Below are positions 26,201-41,200 of a stretch of DNA of 64,000 nucleotides, piece by piece. The notes under the pieces were generated by a model that was not told where the DNA came from, searched no databases, and saw only the letters and a list, made by a program, of their open reading frames with translations. The position numbers and the translations under genes are program-made. This DNA comes from Tipula vernalis (lineage: Eukaryota > Arthropoda > Insecta > Diptera > Tipulidae): contig OY282558.1 of the NCBI GenBank assembly GCA_958295665.1, positions 31,889,045-31,953,044 on the forward strand, read 5' to 3'. The stretch's first letter is position 1. Every line of letters starts with the position of its first letter.

Positions 26201-29200
26201 ACTTGACCAACATAGCGATGTAGTTTGCTTCTCTCGGAGACAAAATTGATTATTGCCCAGTCATTTGCAACAATTTCAAAACATTCCCTGGTTTCCGATT
26301 CGCAGCTAGTAGAGCAATCGCTTATTTCATCCGAAACATTATATTCAGATTCAGGTGATGGTGGAACAATGTTATTATCTTCCGATGAACTTGACGAGTC
26401 CCTTATTTTTCTTAATTCTCTAATTTTTTTCATCGACATCCTTACTTTTCTCAAATCTGCTCTACGTTCTTTATCTATCATTTTTTGTTCTTTAAGCTTG
26501 TGCTGCAGCTCCAATTCATTTTTTTCAGGTGTTGCTGTTAGTATAGCAGAACGAGCTCTCTTTCTACCTCTTCCAGAAATTTGTCTAGGCGGAGCTTTCA
26601 GATACGGTCGTATAGCTTCTGGTGTACAGTTAATTGAGCACTTACTAGAAGTAGAAGGAACCATTAAACTCCCCGACACTATCTGTAGTTTCAACTGTTC
26701 CGAATCAACAGCACCAGCAACTTCTGGTCGATTTTGGTCTATTTCTTTTGGTTGTTCCTCCAACTGTTGAAAGCAATTATCAACAGTTGCTGTCTGCCGA
26801 CAACGTGTAGTTTCGTCTGAAGCATCTTGTTGTTCCAATTCTTGAGAATTAGTATAAGCAGCAATTTGTTGATTATTTTCATTTGTTCCTGTGAATTCTC
26901 TATCTGTTACATATGATGATAGATATTCATGTTCAGTAAATATGTCACTATTGAAAGGCCATATACCTGAGACTCTGAAGCCGCTTTCGATATTTCCTGG
27001 AGTAAACGCCAGTGGAAACGCATGACCAAGGCATTCAGCGATTTCATAAATGGTAAGTACTCGACCGGGATGATTAACCATCCAATTATCGCAAGCATTG
27101 TTATAATATGTTTTCAGAGGACCATAAACAGATCTGTCCAAAGGCTGAAGTTTATTAGAAGTGTGTGGGGGAATAGTCAGAAGAATTATGCCATTATCTT
27201 TAGCATAACAAATTGCTTCCAAAGTAACATGACTTTCATGGTTGTCCATAATTAGTAAGATTTTGTTAGAAGAATTTGTATGCTTTCGAAAATGCTTTAA
27301 GAAAATAACAAAATTTGGCCCTGTCATCCATCCAGTGTTGTGAGCAACACCAACCGTTCCAGGTGGACTATTATTAGTCATACGATCCTGCCAGTTCTTT
27401 CTTGGAAAAATCATAAAAGGTGGTATATGGTTTCCAATGGCATTGATAGCACAGCAAACTGTCACAGTCTGACCTCTTTCACCAGAAGTGATTTTTCCAA
27501 CTTTTTTCTCGCCTTTAGGAGCAATAACTTTTCTAGGCTTATGCACATTAGTTAACCCAGTTTCGTCGATGTTCCAAATAGCCTCTGGTCCCAACTTGTG
27601 TTCAGCTAAAACCGTTTTTAAATTTTCAAAAAATTTTGCAACATTGGTTTTGTTAAAACTAGTGGCACGACTAAGGCTTGTTGCCTCTGGAAGCCTTAAT
27701 GATAGTGCGGAGTTTCTTTTCATGAAACCATGCAACCAGTCATATCCTGCTTCTTGGTTATTTTCCCAAATTCCCGGGATCGTTTTGTTGTTACTTATAG
27801 CAAACTCATAAGCCAATTGTCTTGTTTGTTTGGATGTTAGCCCATGGTGTAACTTGCTTGCTTTAATTAAATAATCTTTCAGCATCGATTCTTCTTCAGT
27901 GCTAAATATTTTAGCTTTTGTATAATCTGGTTGGTAACAAATATTATTTGGATTTGCTTTTTTAGCGCGAACATATCGTTTCAGTGTCATAACATTTAAA
28001 TCAAATCGTTTCGCCGTACCTTTTCGGGATGCCCCATCATCAAGAACGGAGCTAACAGCTTGTTCAAGTTTGTGGCTATCAATCGGAGTTCTGGCCTTTG
28101 CTCCGGGTTTTCTTTTATAACTTCGAGGCATATTCTGTGTATAAATAAAATAACTTAATGAAGAAAGTATTGTGTTTACAACTCTAAATAATTAAAGTAG
28201 ACTTGATCCCTCAGGAACAAATCTCCCATAGGTAAATGGATCAAGTATCCCCATGGGTACCTTTGGAATACATACTTAGGTTTCCAAATTATCACTCACA
28301 GCACTCACAAAATAATTCTTGCTACAATTAATTAGAAGTTTTAACTACCACAAATGTAAATAAAAACCGGTATTTACTTGAAATAACGGAGAAAACACAA
28401 AAAAATCACCATACAAAAAAAAAAAGAGAACGTGTCAAAACACAATTAATATCTCATCTGTATTTATGCACGTCCTATTTGCGACTGAGAGGTTTACATT
28501 ATTCTATAATCGTATTCGCTATACGGTGTTGCCACACTCAATATTTTGATTATCACAATTCGTCGAAATATATAAAGTGAACAAGTCTCCCAAAGGATCA
28601 AGTATCCCCACCCTCCTATTTAGATTAGTTTTAGCGAGAATGGACGGACAAATCTTATCTTCCTTCTTGGCAGAAGGATTACATTTATAACTCGCTTCAA
28701 AAAAATTTACCTTGATACGTACACTTAAAACACAGTCTTACTAAATCAAATAAAAAATTTTAATTTTATCGCACATAATAACTGCTAACAAATCTCACTG
28801 CACAATTATGAAATTATAAACGTGTTTTCTATCCAATTTGAATTTCTCACATTATTTCTCACATTAATTACGATCGTTTCGGATATTACGCCCTTATCAA
28901 ATTTCTAATAAACAGTAAACACTAACCAAAATTATGCTACAAAATTGCTTTTATACCCTATATTTGTGCCTAAGTGCCTTGCGAGTCTTCTTTCCCCTTT
29001 ATTTCATTTTTCCTTCTTATCATTTATGAAAAAGCGGCGGTACCGCTCTTCTTTTAAGAAATTCTTTTGCAAAATGAAATTTTTACGGACTTACAATGAG
29101 GCCGTAAATTTTATTTCGGCCAATTTTTTCGTTCCTTGTATATGTATACTTATTAGTGGTCCTTTTCGTATTTTGTGTAATACCTGTGAGTTTGTGTTGA

Positions 29201-32200
29201 TGTCAGTGTAATTATGTTTTCTGTAGTCAAGTGTCGTGCATATTTCGAGTAAATTTTTGGTTTTCCAAAGTTTTCTTTTTGTTAATGATATTACTCCACA
29301 CGAGTAAACGACAAATATGTTAAGTTTTTGTGTTATTTAGAAGGAATATTTTTAAATAAATTTATCTGGACATTTACTAGAAACACATTTATTTTCTAAG
29401 GCAAACAATTAAATATTACAAAAATGTATCTTTAATAATTTTTATTTGTAATTAGTAAATTGCGTTTTTGAGAAATAACAAGTAGTGATTAAAAAATGTA
29501 GATCGCAAACACATCGTTATTACTGGTAAATAAACTCCAAACACTTTTTTTTTCAGTGTACCTGAAACATGGTTTCGGTGGATGTTACATAATATGTAGT
29601 GCAAAAACACATAAAGTAAATGTCAAAGACGTAAACTTCATTTAAAATTTATCATGTTGTGATAGTGTCATGACCAAAACATCTAAACATGTTATTATAA
29701 CTCGATATCTATTCGATTATACAATATTATGTATAGAAGAAATGTTTTCGTTCTGTTCAAGATATTGTTAAATTTGGGAATTTATACTACGACCAATTTA
29801 AATATTTTTCTTCAAAGATCGTGATGGAACAATTCATCAAATTTCGGTAGGATTCTTGAAAGAAGACTTTCTGTTACGGAGTAAGAATTGACGTTTCCCT
29901 ACTATAGATACTCGAAACTAAAACTATGAACTGGGCCCTATTGCACCAACTACTTATCACTTATTACTTATCAACTTATAATAAGTTAGTTTTTTTGATA
30001 ATGATAAGTGATAAGCGTTTCACCAAAAATCACAAAATTTCACTCACTTATCAATTTAAAAACATATCAAATTTTGATAATGATAAGTAATAAGCGTTGC
30101 ACATCAGATTGTCTATAACTTATCAATTGACGAATTATCAAATTTGTATGATAAGTTGTAATGATCTAAACAAAAATGCTATAAATGTGATAGTGTTTGC
30201 AAAATAATATGGTTTCCGCACATTTTATATGTAAAACAATGGTTTTGGACCTACATAGCAAAACAATTAAAAAATTGGTATTCTGTAATTAATAACAACA
30301 TCAATTTTGCATGTATATAATAATACATGAAGAGAAACCTTTCTCAATTGAGAGTTATTATTTCAGTGTTTAGAATCAATTGTTAAACTTTTCTTTTGTT
30401 GCTTTTAAAATAAATTCTCTTTTCTAACTGTAAATAATTTTTCAGCAGTGCTTAAACGTAAACAATTTATTTTCGTAACAAATGAATTAAGAGAATTCCT
30501 ATTAACAAATAAATTGAATTTAACTACAACACAAACCAAAATGATTTTCCATTATTCGTCTCGTCCGCTTATGAGCACGATTAAATCTTTGCTCTATTGC
30601 ATCATCCGGATTTCCTCGCATTGGTGGGAAAAGTCAATCTTTAAGGGGAAGTAGGTACTGTCACCCAAAATCACAGCACCGGGGAACGGGCGAAAACAAA
30701 ACTCAAAATTGCCAAATTGCCTTGTATATGGCAATACTCTGGAGTCATGGACACTACCTGGCCAATTTGAATTTACTGCATAAAAGCTGCGGTCTGGGCC
30801 ACACACCATCATTGCATTCATTGAATGTTTTCCATGCCGATTCGCAGTGTTCTTCATTGACCGTAGGTGCATCTAATATATTAATCATTGTTCCATTGAA
30901 GCAACCAGCTACCTGAAGGTAACCACCCATCTCAAGAAACTTCTATCCTGGATATTCCTAACCAATGCAGTTTTGTTAGTAGCTGCTATATAGGACTCAA
31001 TGCGCAGTTTCGGTCGCTTCCATGGTGTTTGTTCATGTGACAAACGAAAATGTTTTATCACTGGCGAGTCCAGAGAATATTGGGTTCTGGCTTTCACTAC
31101 ACGATTTTTTCTTTCGTTTTCATCCTCGAATAATCTTTCGAACCGACGCATTTATTTATAAAAATTATTCTTTCGTTTAATAAATTTCAGTTTTTGTTCA
31201 CTAAAGTTGATATAATACCTATATTTGATAGTTTTATATTAATTTTAAAATATCGAAAAACAACTGTTTTACCTCTATGATAAATCGAACAGAATGAAAT
31301 TGTTCTTACTTTGACTTAGGACGTGTTCGAAGCTTGTGATAATTATTCCAGCCGTAATAATTATGATATTATTTTGTATTCAACCAAATTATCACAGCCA
31401 CTACGTGTTGTAAATTTGACACTTCTGTAATAATATTCATAAACAAAAGCGCGCAATAACGATAACTAAGCCGTATTACGTTAATTTATTTGTAAAAAAA
31501 AATTACAAATAAAACTTATTACAAAATATGAAAAAAAAATTATTTCACTCCTGTCAAAATTATTACAAACTTCGAACACGTCCTTATTATTATAACTTAT
31601 TAGAATACAATAAAATAGCGGTATAAATTTTGAAATTAAAGTTATTATACACTTGAAAACACATTGTTACATGTATTGTCATTATCATTTATAATAATAA
31701 ATAATTTTATTGAAAAATGTGTTTGTACTCTTTTAAAATCGAACAAAAGTTCTCATCTTACAATAACAGCAAAACAAAAACGTTTTTAACAGACTTCCGT
31801 CATACCACTACAATTTGTAGCTCTTATCAATTTTTTTGAGTAGTGAAATTTTTCTTATTGATATTTTGGATAAGTTATCATTAAAGTAGTCGATTATTGA
31901 TAAGTTAAAACTTTTGGTGCAACAGAACTACGAAAAAATTATCAAAAACCTCAAACTTATCACTTATCAAAATATTACTTATCATTTATCATTTCGCAAA
32001 TTGGTGCAACTTAATTTTGATAAGTGAGTGCTTATCACTTATTATAACTCAATTAAATACTTATCAAATTTCAATTTGGTACAACAGAAAATTATCAAAA
32101 TTTATGATAAGTTGATAAGTAATAAGTGATAAGTAGTTGGTGCAATAGGGCCCGGTATACATATTCGTATTTATTTGAGCGAGGTTTTACATGTACTCGG

Positions 32201-35200
32201 TTTACACTATATAGTGTCGTACGTCAAACATTCATTCTTATAACCTGATTATTTAATAAATGTTATTATTCAAAATAGTTCCGTTAATTCATCGTCCATT
32301 AAATTCCACTTTAAAATGTCCTAATTCGCCAAAAACTGTTAAACAATATGTTAATCATGAAAACAATAAAGTATGAATTCTTAATAAAAAATTATGTAAT
32401 TTAAATAACACATTAAACAGATACATATACTCAAACAAACACATACATATAAAAGAAAATAATTTTGAATGCTATATTCGCTATTATAAAATTTTGAATG
32501 TCTTACAATAACCTACGAATACTTTCATACTGCCCGAATAGTGCTAAATATTGTTTAACAGCAATCCATTTCAGATTCTGGTTTTTTCGCAATTTTTTTG
32601 TTCCACAGATTGCTTTTTAGAATTTTAATTTTGAAAATGTAGCTGGTTATGGATCAATAGTGTAGTAAGCCAAACGGCGGTCAAGAGATTGAGATGTATT
32701 CCTAAATTACCTTTAGAGAGTCACGTTGCTTTAATAATGAGATAATTCAAAAACTCCGAATAAATGTCATTTCACAAATATTTTTTGTTTATAATAACTG
32801 AGAATTAACGGACCACAGCCTCACAAACTACAGACAAAATGGTTATAAAATTTTGTGTCTTAAACATTTTTTTTTAAAATTTTTTTTTGGTTTTGGGGTC
32901 ACACAGTTTTGTTGTGGTCTGTATAAATGTATGTACATATTTACATTTCGGAACTGAATTAACTTAATCATTTTTTGATGATGGACATGTTTTACAGGTA
33001 TTATGGGTATAGAACTGTTTTCTTATAAACAAAAAAAAAATTGTTGCTTATTTACGGACTTCACAAGGTACCTATACTTACATGAATTTAACATTTTATT
33101 TTGCAAATTTGTTCCACTCCAAGGTATGTACGGGTAAATGAACATAAGTATGTACTTATAATATAAAACTTAACCTAATTTCGTATTGACAATGAAAATT
33201 GTAATGGTTTTCTATTATAATTATTTTACCATTATTTTAACATCACAACTGGTTAATTTTTTGTGCTAAATACTGAGAAATACAAAAAAAAGAAAAGAAA
33301 TCGATTAACTCTTGGAGGAATAATTAACATTTTATAATTTGCCTTACACAACCTACTCAATATATCGTCTATTGTGAGCGATAAAAATAATTAGTGTGAA
33401 TAACCCTAAATAACAAAATTCTGCAGTAAAATAATTTTTTATCACCGTTCTTAATAAATTCACAATCGTATACAATTTAATTTGTTTTATTTCGTTATTT
33501 AATTACAGATATGGAGCAGAATTAGTTGCTGTTGAGTCATATAGTGAAAATAATGTTACACTTTCGATAGCGAGTCATGATCGACGAAATGCTGATAAGT
33601 ATTGGTTGGGTTTAGCCTCACTCGATGACTTACGAACGAATACATTAGAATCCGCTTCCGGCTTATTAGTATCACAATATTCAGGCTTCTGGGCACTGGA
33701 TCAACCAAACCCAAAATCAGGTGAATGTGTTGCGGTCAATACAAATTCATCACAATCATGGGAGCTAGGAACTTGTGAAAGTTTATTACCATTTATGTGT
33801 CGGGCGCCCGCTTGTCCTGTGAATACACTACATTGTGCGAACGGAAAATGCGTCAATCAAGCATTCAAATGTGACGGTAATGATGATTGCGGTGATGGAT
33901 CAGATGAATTGGATTGTCCTGCCGCTTGTCATTTTCATATGCAATCTGGTGGTGATGTAATTGAATCACCCAATTTCCCTCATAAATATGCCGCCCTATC
34001 AAAATGTAAATGGACATTGGAAGGACCGCAAGGAAGTAATATAGTGTTACAATTTCAAGAATTTGATACAGAAAAAACTTTTGATACCGTACAAATCTTA
34101 GTTGGTGGTAGAACCGAAGATAAATCTGTTTCATTAGCCACACTATCGGGAAAATTTGATCTAGCCAGTAAACCATATGTAAGCGCATCCAATTTTATGA
34201 TCGTAAAATTCACGTCCGATGGTAGCGTAGAACGTAAAGGATTCCGTGCAACATGGAAAACTGAACCACAAAACTGTGGTGGCACTATAAGAGCCACATC
34301 TCAAGGACAAGTGCTTACAAGTCCGGGATACCCTAAACAATATCCAGGTGGACTTGAATGTTTGTATATCATCCAAGCACAACCTGGCCGAATTATTTCG
34401 ATTGAAATTACGGATTTAGAATTAAATGTGAACCGAGATTATATTTTGATCCGTGATGGTGAGAATCCGATGAGCAAACCAATTGCCCGACTTACCGGTT
34501 CAGCTCAGAATAACGAAAAAGTCGTGATTTCAACAGGAAACCGATTATACTTATACTTCAAGACAAGCTTAGGTGATTCTAAAAAAGGTTTCAGCCTTCG
34601 TTATACACAAGGATGCAAAGCTTCAATTTTGGGCAATAACGGAACTGTTCATTCGCCGGCCTTTGGTCTTGGTGATTATCCTAGCAATCAGGAATGTTTC
34701 TTTACAATTCAAAATCCATCTGGTGGACCACTTTCATTGAAATTCGATAAATTCATGGTACATCAAAGTGATGCTGTTCAAGTTTACGATGGATCGTCGA
34801 CATCAGGATTACGTCTTCATTCCGGAGACGGGTTTTCTGGCAATTCAGTACCAAAGATCACATTAACCGCTTCATCTGGACAAATGTTGATTAAATTTAT
34901 TACGGATGCTTTGCACAATAGTGCCGGATGGTCGGCAACATTTTCCGCCGATTGTCCAGTTTTGATCGCTGGAGAAGGTGCACTGGCTTCAAGCCGAGAC
35001 ACAGCATTTGGTACAGTGATACAATTCACATGTCCCATTGGACAAGAATTTGCAACCGGTAAAAATCGTATTACGACCGAATGTATGAAAGGTGGTAACT
35101 GGAGCGTTGATTATATCCCAAAATGTCAACAAGTTTATTGTGGACCTGTACCTCAAATTGATAATGGATTTTCAATTGGTTCCTCAAATGTTACATATCG

Positions 35201-38200
35201 TGGTGTTGCAATGTACCAATGCTATGCAGGTTTTGCATTTGCGTCAAGCCAACCAATTGAAAAAATTTCATGTTTGGCTGATGGTCGATGGGAACGCAAA
35301 CCCTCTTGTTTAGCATCCCAATGCCCACCTTTAGCCGAAGTACCACATGCAAATGTTACGCTTTTGAATGGTGGTGGCCGCAGTTATGGAACCATTGTAC
35401 GTTTCGAATGTGAGCCTGGTTATGAACGAACTGGTCATCCTGTTCTTATTTGCATGTCCAATGGAACATGGAGTGACAATGTGCCTACTTGTACCAGGAA
35501 ACGATGTTACAAGTAAGTATAAACCGAAATATTATTGTTACTAAAATTATAGATTTTTTTTTTGTTGACAGGTTCCCAGACATTAAAAATGGTTTTATTG
35601 TTGATTCAGCCAGGCAGTATTTGTTCAGTGATGAAGCTCGTGTTCAATGTTATAAGGGTTACAAATTAACCGGTTCCAATATAATCCGATGTGATGACAA
35701 TCAAAATTTTGAAAATGCCCCAACATGCGATGATATAAACGAATGTGGCTCATCACAATGTGATCTCGCTTCAACCGAATGTATGAATACCCCCGGATCA
35801 TTCTACTGCCAATGTAAAAAAGGTTTTGCAGCAACCACTGAATGTCGGCCAGTTGGAGATTTAGGTCTCGCCAATGGTGGTATTCCAGATGACAGTATCA
35901 CGGTATCGTCAACAGAAGATGGCTATTTAAAATCAATGGTACGACTTAATTCATTTGGATGGTGCGGTAATTCAATTGAGCCGGGTGCAAATTGGGTTTT
36001 GGTTGATTTCAAAGCTCCCACAATTATTCGCGGATTCCGTACTATGTCGGTTCAAAGGTTTGATGGAAATGTTGCATTTACCTCAGCTGTTCGGCTTCAA
36101 TATACCGATGATTTAACTGACGTTTTCAAAGAGTATGCCAATCCAGATGGTACCGCTGTTGAATTCAGAATTCTTGAACCAACTCTATCCATTTTAAATC
36201 TACCAATACCGATTGAAGCTCGCTATATTCGCTTCAGAATACAGGATTTCGTTGGAGCTCCTTGTCTACGATTAGAAACAATGGGTTGTACTCGCCTTGA
36301 CTGTATCGACGTTAATGAATGTTCGAAAAATAATGGAGGATGTGCTCAAAAATGTATTAATTCACCGGGTAGTTTCTCCTGTGCTTGTAATCCGGGTTAC
36401 GAACTATTCACAGCAAATGGAACAGCCGGCTACTCAATCGAAAAATTCGAGACCGGTGAACGTGACGGTGATACAGTTCAACGTAATAAGACTTGCGTGC
36501 CAGTAATGTGTCCGAACTTGGTTGCCCCAGAAAACGGAAAACTACTTACCACGAAGGAAAAACATCACTTTGGAGATTTGGTAGCATTCCAATGTAATTT
36601 TGGATATGTTATGAGCGGCAGTGCATCTCTCTTGTGTTTATCAAGCGGACAATGGAATGCCACAGTACCAGAATGTATGTACGCCAAGTGTGTATCATTA
36701 CCAGACGATAAATTAGAAGGGTTAACCGTCGTTCGGCCGGAAGAAAGTGTTTTGGTTCCATTCAGAGACAATGTTACGTTAACTTGTTCATCGCCAGGAC
36801 GAAAACTACGCAATACAGCGAGTTCTGGGTTCAGACAGTGCGTTTATGATCCTAAACCAGGTTTACCAGATTATTGGTTGTCAGGAGTACAACCGGCTTG
36901 TCCACGAGTTGATTGTGGTGTACCAATGCCATCGCCAGGTGCCGAATACGGAAATTACGTTGACACAAAATACCAGAGCTCATTCTTCTTCGGCTGTCAG
37001 GAAACATTCAAATTAGCGGGGCAAACGTCGAAGCATGATAATCAAGTTCGTTGTCAAGCAACAGGTGTTTGGGATTTCGGCGATTTACGTTGCGAAGGTC
37101 CAGTTTGTGAAGATCCAGGTCGTCCAAATGATGGGTATCAAGTGGCTAGAAGTTATGAGCAAGGATCAGAGGTGCTATTCAGTTGTGCTCGACCCGGCTA
37201 TATTCTAATCAATCCACGTCCAATCACCTGTATCAGACAACCAGAATGTAAAGTTATCAAACCACTAGGCCTTTCATCAGGTAAAATTCCAGACAGCGCC
37301 ATTAATGCTACATCGGAACGACCAAACTATGAAGCACGTAACGTTCGACTAAATTCAGTTACTGGGTGGTGCGGCAAACAAGAAGCATTTACGTACGTCA
37401 GTGTTGATTTACAAAAAGTGTATCGCATTAAAGCAATTTTGGTCAAAGGTGTCGTGACAAACGATATTGTCGGCCGTCCAACTGAAATCCGATTCTTCCA
37501 TAAACAAGCTGAGAACGAAAACTATTTCGTATATTTCCCCAATTTCAATTTAACAATGCGTGATCCAGGAAATTATGGAGAACTTGCTATGATCACACTG
37601 CCAAAATTTGTTCAAGCTCGGTTCGTAATTTTAGGAATCGTTAGCTACATGGATAATGCCTGTTTGAAATTCGAATTGATGGGATGTGATGAGCCAGAAG
37701 TAGATCCATTACTTGGTTACGATTATGGATACTCGCCTTGTGTTGATAACGAGCCTCCAGTATTCCAAAACTGCCCACAACAACCAATTGTAGTGCGACG
37801 AGATGAAAATGGCGGTGTATTACCCGTAAATTTCACAGAACCAACAGCAATCGATAATTCAGGGTCAATTGCACGTTTAGAAGTTAAGCCGGCAAGTTTC
37901 AAAACTCCAATCAACGTCTTCAAGGATTCAGTCGTCAAATATGTCGCTTTCGATTATGATGGAAATGTCGCTATTTGTGAAATTAACATTACAGTGCCAG
38001 ATGTAACACCGCCACTTCTAAGTTGTCCACAAAGTTATGTCATTGAATTGGTTGACAAACAAGAGACGTACGATGTCAATTTCAATGACACAAGGAAACG
38101 TATTAAGACAAGCGATGACTCTGGTGATGTTAAGCTTCAATTTATTCCAGATAAGGCAACCATTCAAATTGGCGGATTCGAAAACGTAACAGTTATCGCA

Positions 38201-41200
38201 ACAGATCGGTTTAATAACAAAGCATCGTGTCACTTCCAAGTATCGGTGCAAGCAACGCCATGTGTAGATTGGGAGCTGCAACCGCCGGCTAATGGCCAAA
38301 TTAATTGTCTACCGGGGGACAAAGGAATCGAGTGTATTGCAACATGTAAACCAGGATTCAGATTCACCGACAATTTAGCCGTTAAAACATTCTCATGCGA
38401 AACCTCAAGGCTTTGGAAACCTACATCAGTCGTACCCGACTGTGTTTCAGAAAATACGCAACAAGCTGATTATCATGTAACTGCAACAGTCACTTACCGT
38501 GCCAATGGTGTTGTTGCTCAATCTTGTTTGGGCCAATATCAAGATCTGTTAGCCCAGTACTACAACAATTTAAACGGGCTATTGTCACAACGTTGTTCTG
38601 CTGTAAATGTCAACATGAATGTTTCATTCATTAAATCGATTCCAACCATGATTGAAGAAAATGTCGTAAAAATGGACTTTATCTTAGTAATTATTCCAGC
38701 TGTTCGTCAAACACAACTGTACGATCTCTGTGGTTCTACATTAAATCTTATCTTTGATTTGAGTGTACCAAGCGCTGGAGCCATTATCGAGCCACTATTA
38801 AATGTTTCTTCGATTGGTAACCAATGTCCACCACTTCGTGCGTTGAAAAGTACAATTGCCCGTGGATTTACTTGTAGCATCGGGGAAGTCTTGAATATGG
38901 ATACAAATGATGTACCAAGATGTTTACACTGCCCAGCTGGCACATATGCGATTGAAGGCCAGAAAGTGTGTACATATTGTCCAAGAGGATTCTATCAAAA
39001 TCGTGACCGTCAAGGAGCATGTTTGAGATGTCCTCAAGGTACATATACCCGTGAAGAAGGAACAAAATCTGTTCATGCTTGCATTCCAGTTTGCGGTTAT
39101 GGTACATACTCTCCAACTGGTTTAGTACCATGTCTCGAATGTCCTCGTAACTCATTCTCAGCTGATCCCCCAACTGGAGGATTTAAAGATTGTCAGGCTT
39201 GTCCAGCCAATACTTACACATATCAACCAGCAGCTTCAGGTAAAGATTATTGTAGAACAAAATGTACGCCAGGATTCTACTCAGCGACTGGTTTAGCCCC
39301 ATGTTCGGCGTGTTCACCAAATTTCTATCAGAATTTACCAGGCATGACCACGTGTAATGAATGCCCGTCTAACTCGAAGACTGATGCACCAGGAGCAGCA
39401 GGACGAGAAGAATGCAAAGAAAACAAATGTACTGATGGAACTTGCCAACACGGAGGGCTTTGTGTACCAATGGGACACAGTTTTCAATGCTTCTGCCCAG
39501 CCGGTTTCTCGGGGCGTCGTTGCGAAAGTGATATCGATGAATGTGCATCGCAACCATGTTATAATGGTGGAACCTGTACCGATTTACCACAAGGATATAG
39601 ATGTCAATGTACTGAAGGATATTCCGGAATTAATTGTCAAGAGGAACGATCAGACTGTAAAAATGATACATGCCCGACGCGTGCCATGTGCAAAGATGAA
39701 CCGGGCTACGGAAACTTCACTTGTCTTTGCCGAAGTGGATATACTGGCGTTGATTGTGACATTACGATTGATCCGTGCACAGCCAATGGTAACCCTTGTT
39801 CGAATGGTGCCACTTGCCTAGCTCTGCAACAAGGCAGATTTAAATGCGAATGCCTACCTGGATGGGAAGGAAAAAATTGTGATATCAATACTGACGATTG
39901 TGCCGAGAAGCCATGTCTCCTCGGAGCTAACTGTACCGATTTAGTGAATGATTTTAGTTGTTCGTGTCCGCCAGGATTTTCTGGGAAAAGGTGTCATGAA
40001 AAAATTGATTTGTGCTTAACGGAGCCTTGCAAACACGGTACCTGCGCCGACCGATTATTCTCGAACGAATGTGTTTGTCATCCGGGATGGACTGGCCCAA
40101 ATTGTGATATTAACATCGATGACTGTAAGGATGACCCGTGTGAAAATGGAGCGGCTTGTGTTGATTTAGTCGATGGCTATATGTGTACTTGTGAACCTGG
40201 TTACACCGGAAAAGATTGTCAACATCCGATCGATGACTGTGAAAGTAATCCATGTCAAAATGGTGCCACTTGCAGTGACCAACTTGATGGATTTACATGC
40301 AAATGTCGGCCAGGATTTGTTGGATTACAGTGTGAGGCAGAAATTGATGAGTGCCTTATTGATCCTTGCCATCCAATTGGAACTGAAAAATGCATTGATA
40401 TGGACAACAAATACAGTTGCGTTTGCCGCGAAGGATTTACTGGACAAGGTTGTGAAACCGATATTGATGATTGTGAAACAGCGCCATGTTTGAATGGCGG
40501 AAGTTGTCGCGATCGTGTCGGTTCATTCGAATGTACATGCCCCGAGGGATGGGCCGGAGTTCGTTGCGAGGAGGAAGTTGCAGTTTGCTCAATTCAGAAA
40601 CCATGTCAAAATGATGCCGCTTGCATAGATCTGTTCCAAGATTTCTTCTGTGTGTGTCCAAGTGGTACAGATGGTAAGCAATGCGAAACAGCTCCAGAAC
40701 GTTGTATTGGAAATCCATGTATGCACGGTGGAAAATGTCGCGATTTTGGATCAGGATTAAATTGTTCTTGTGCTGAAGACTATACAGGAGTTGGTTGTCA
40801 ATATGAATTCGATGCTTGTGAAGCTAACATGTGTCAAAATGGAGCTACGTGTATCGATAATGGTGTTGGATATAAATGTATTTGTCCACCAGGATTTACT
40901 GGAAAGAATTGTCAAGATGATATTGTTGACTGTAAAGATAATTCATGTCCTCCAGGCGCTAGTTGTATCGATTTGACAGAACGATTCTACTGCCAATGTC
41001 CGTTCAACTTAACCGGTGATGACTGCAGAAAGAGTAAGTTTAGAGTATTGTGTGTTGTGGTCCTCAAATACTAAATATTTTTATTTTATTTTATCGTCCA
41101 GCAATCCAAGTCGATTATGATTTATACTTTAGTGATGCAACGAGATCAACAGCCGCCCAAGTAGTACCGTTCTATACCGGTGGTATAGAAAGTATAACAA

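Larger units (their letters stand above)
20300..33508 (+). other. uif: uif 13.2-kb intron loaded with transposable elements
   Basis: The donor GTAAGT at 20300 and acceptor TTAATTACAG ending at 33508 bound this intron, which splits the C-type lectin domain. The other seven uif introns seen are 58-320 bp. Most of the excess is transposons: a LINE remnant, a gypsy element and a pogo-like element (20.8-28.7 kb) and a Harbinger element (29.9-32.2 kb). The remaining sequence is AT-rich and without recognised genes. Confidence 0.85.

Noticed and set aside
26225..27811. Several + strand frames of 63-181 codons across 26225-27811
   Set aside because: They are antisense shadows of the 712-codon pogo transposase.
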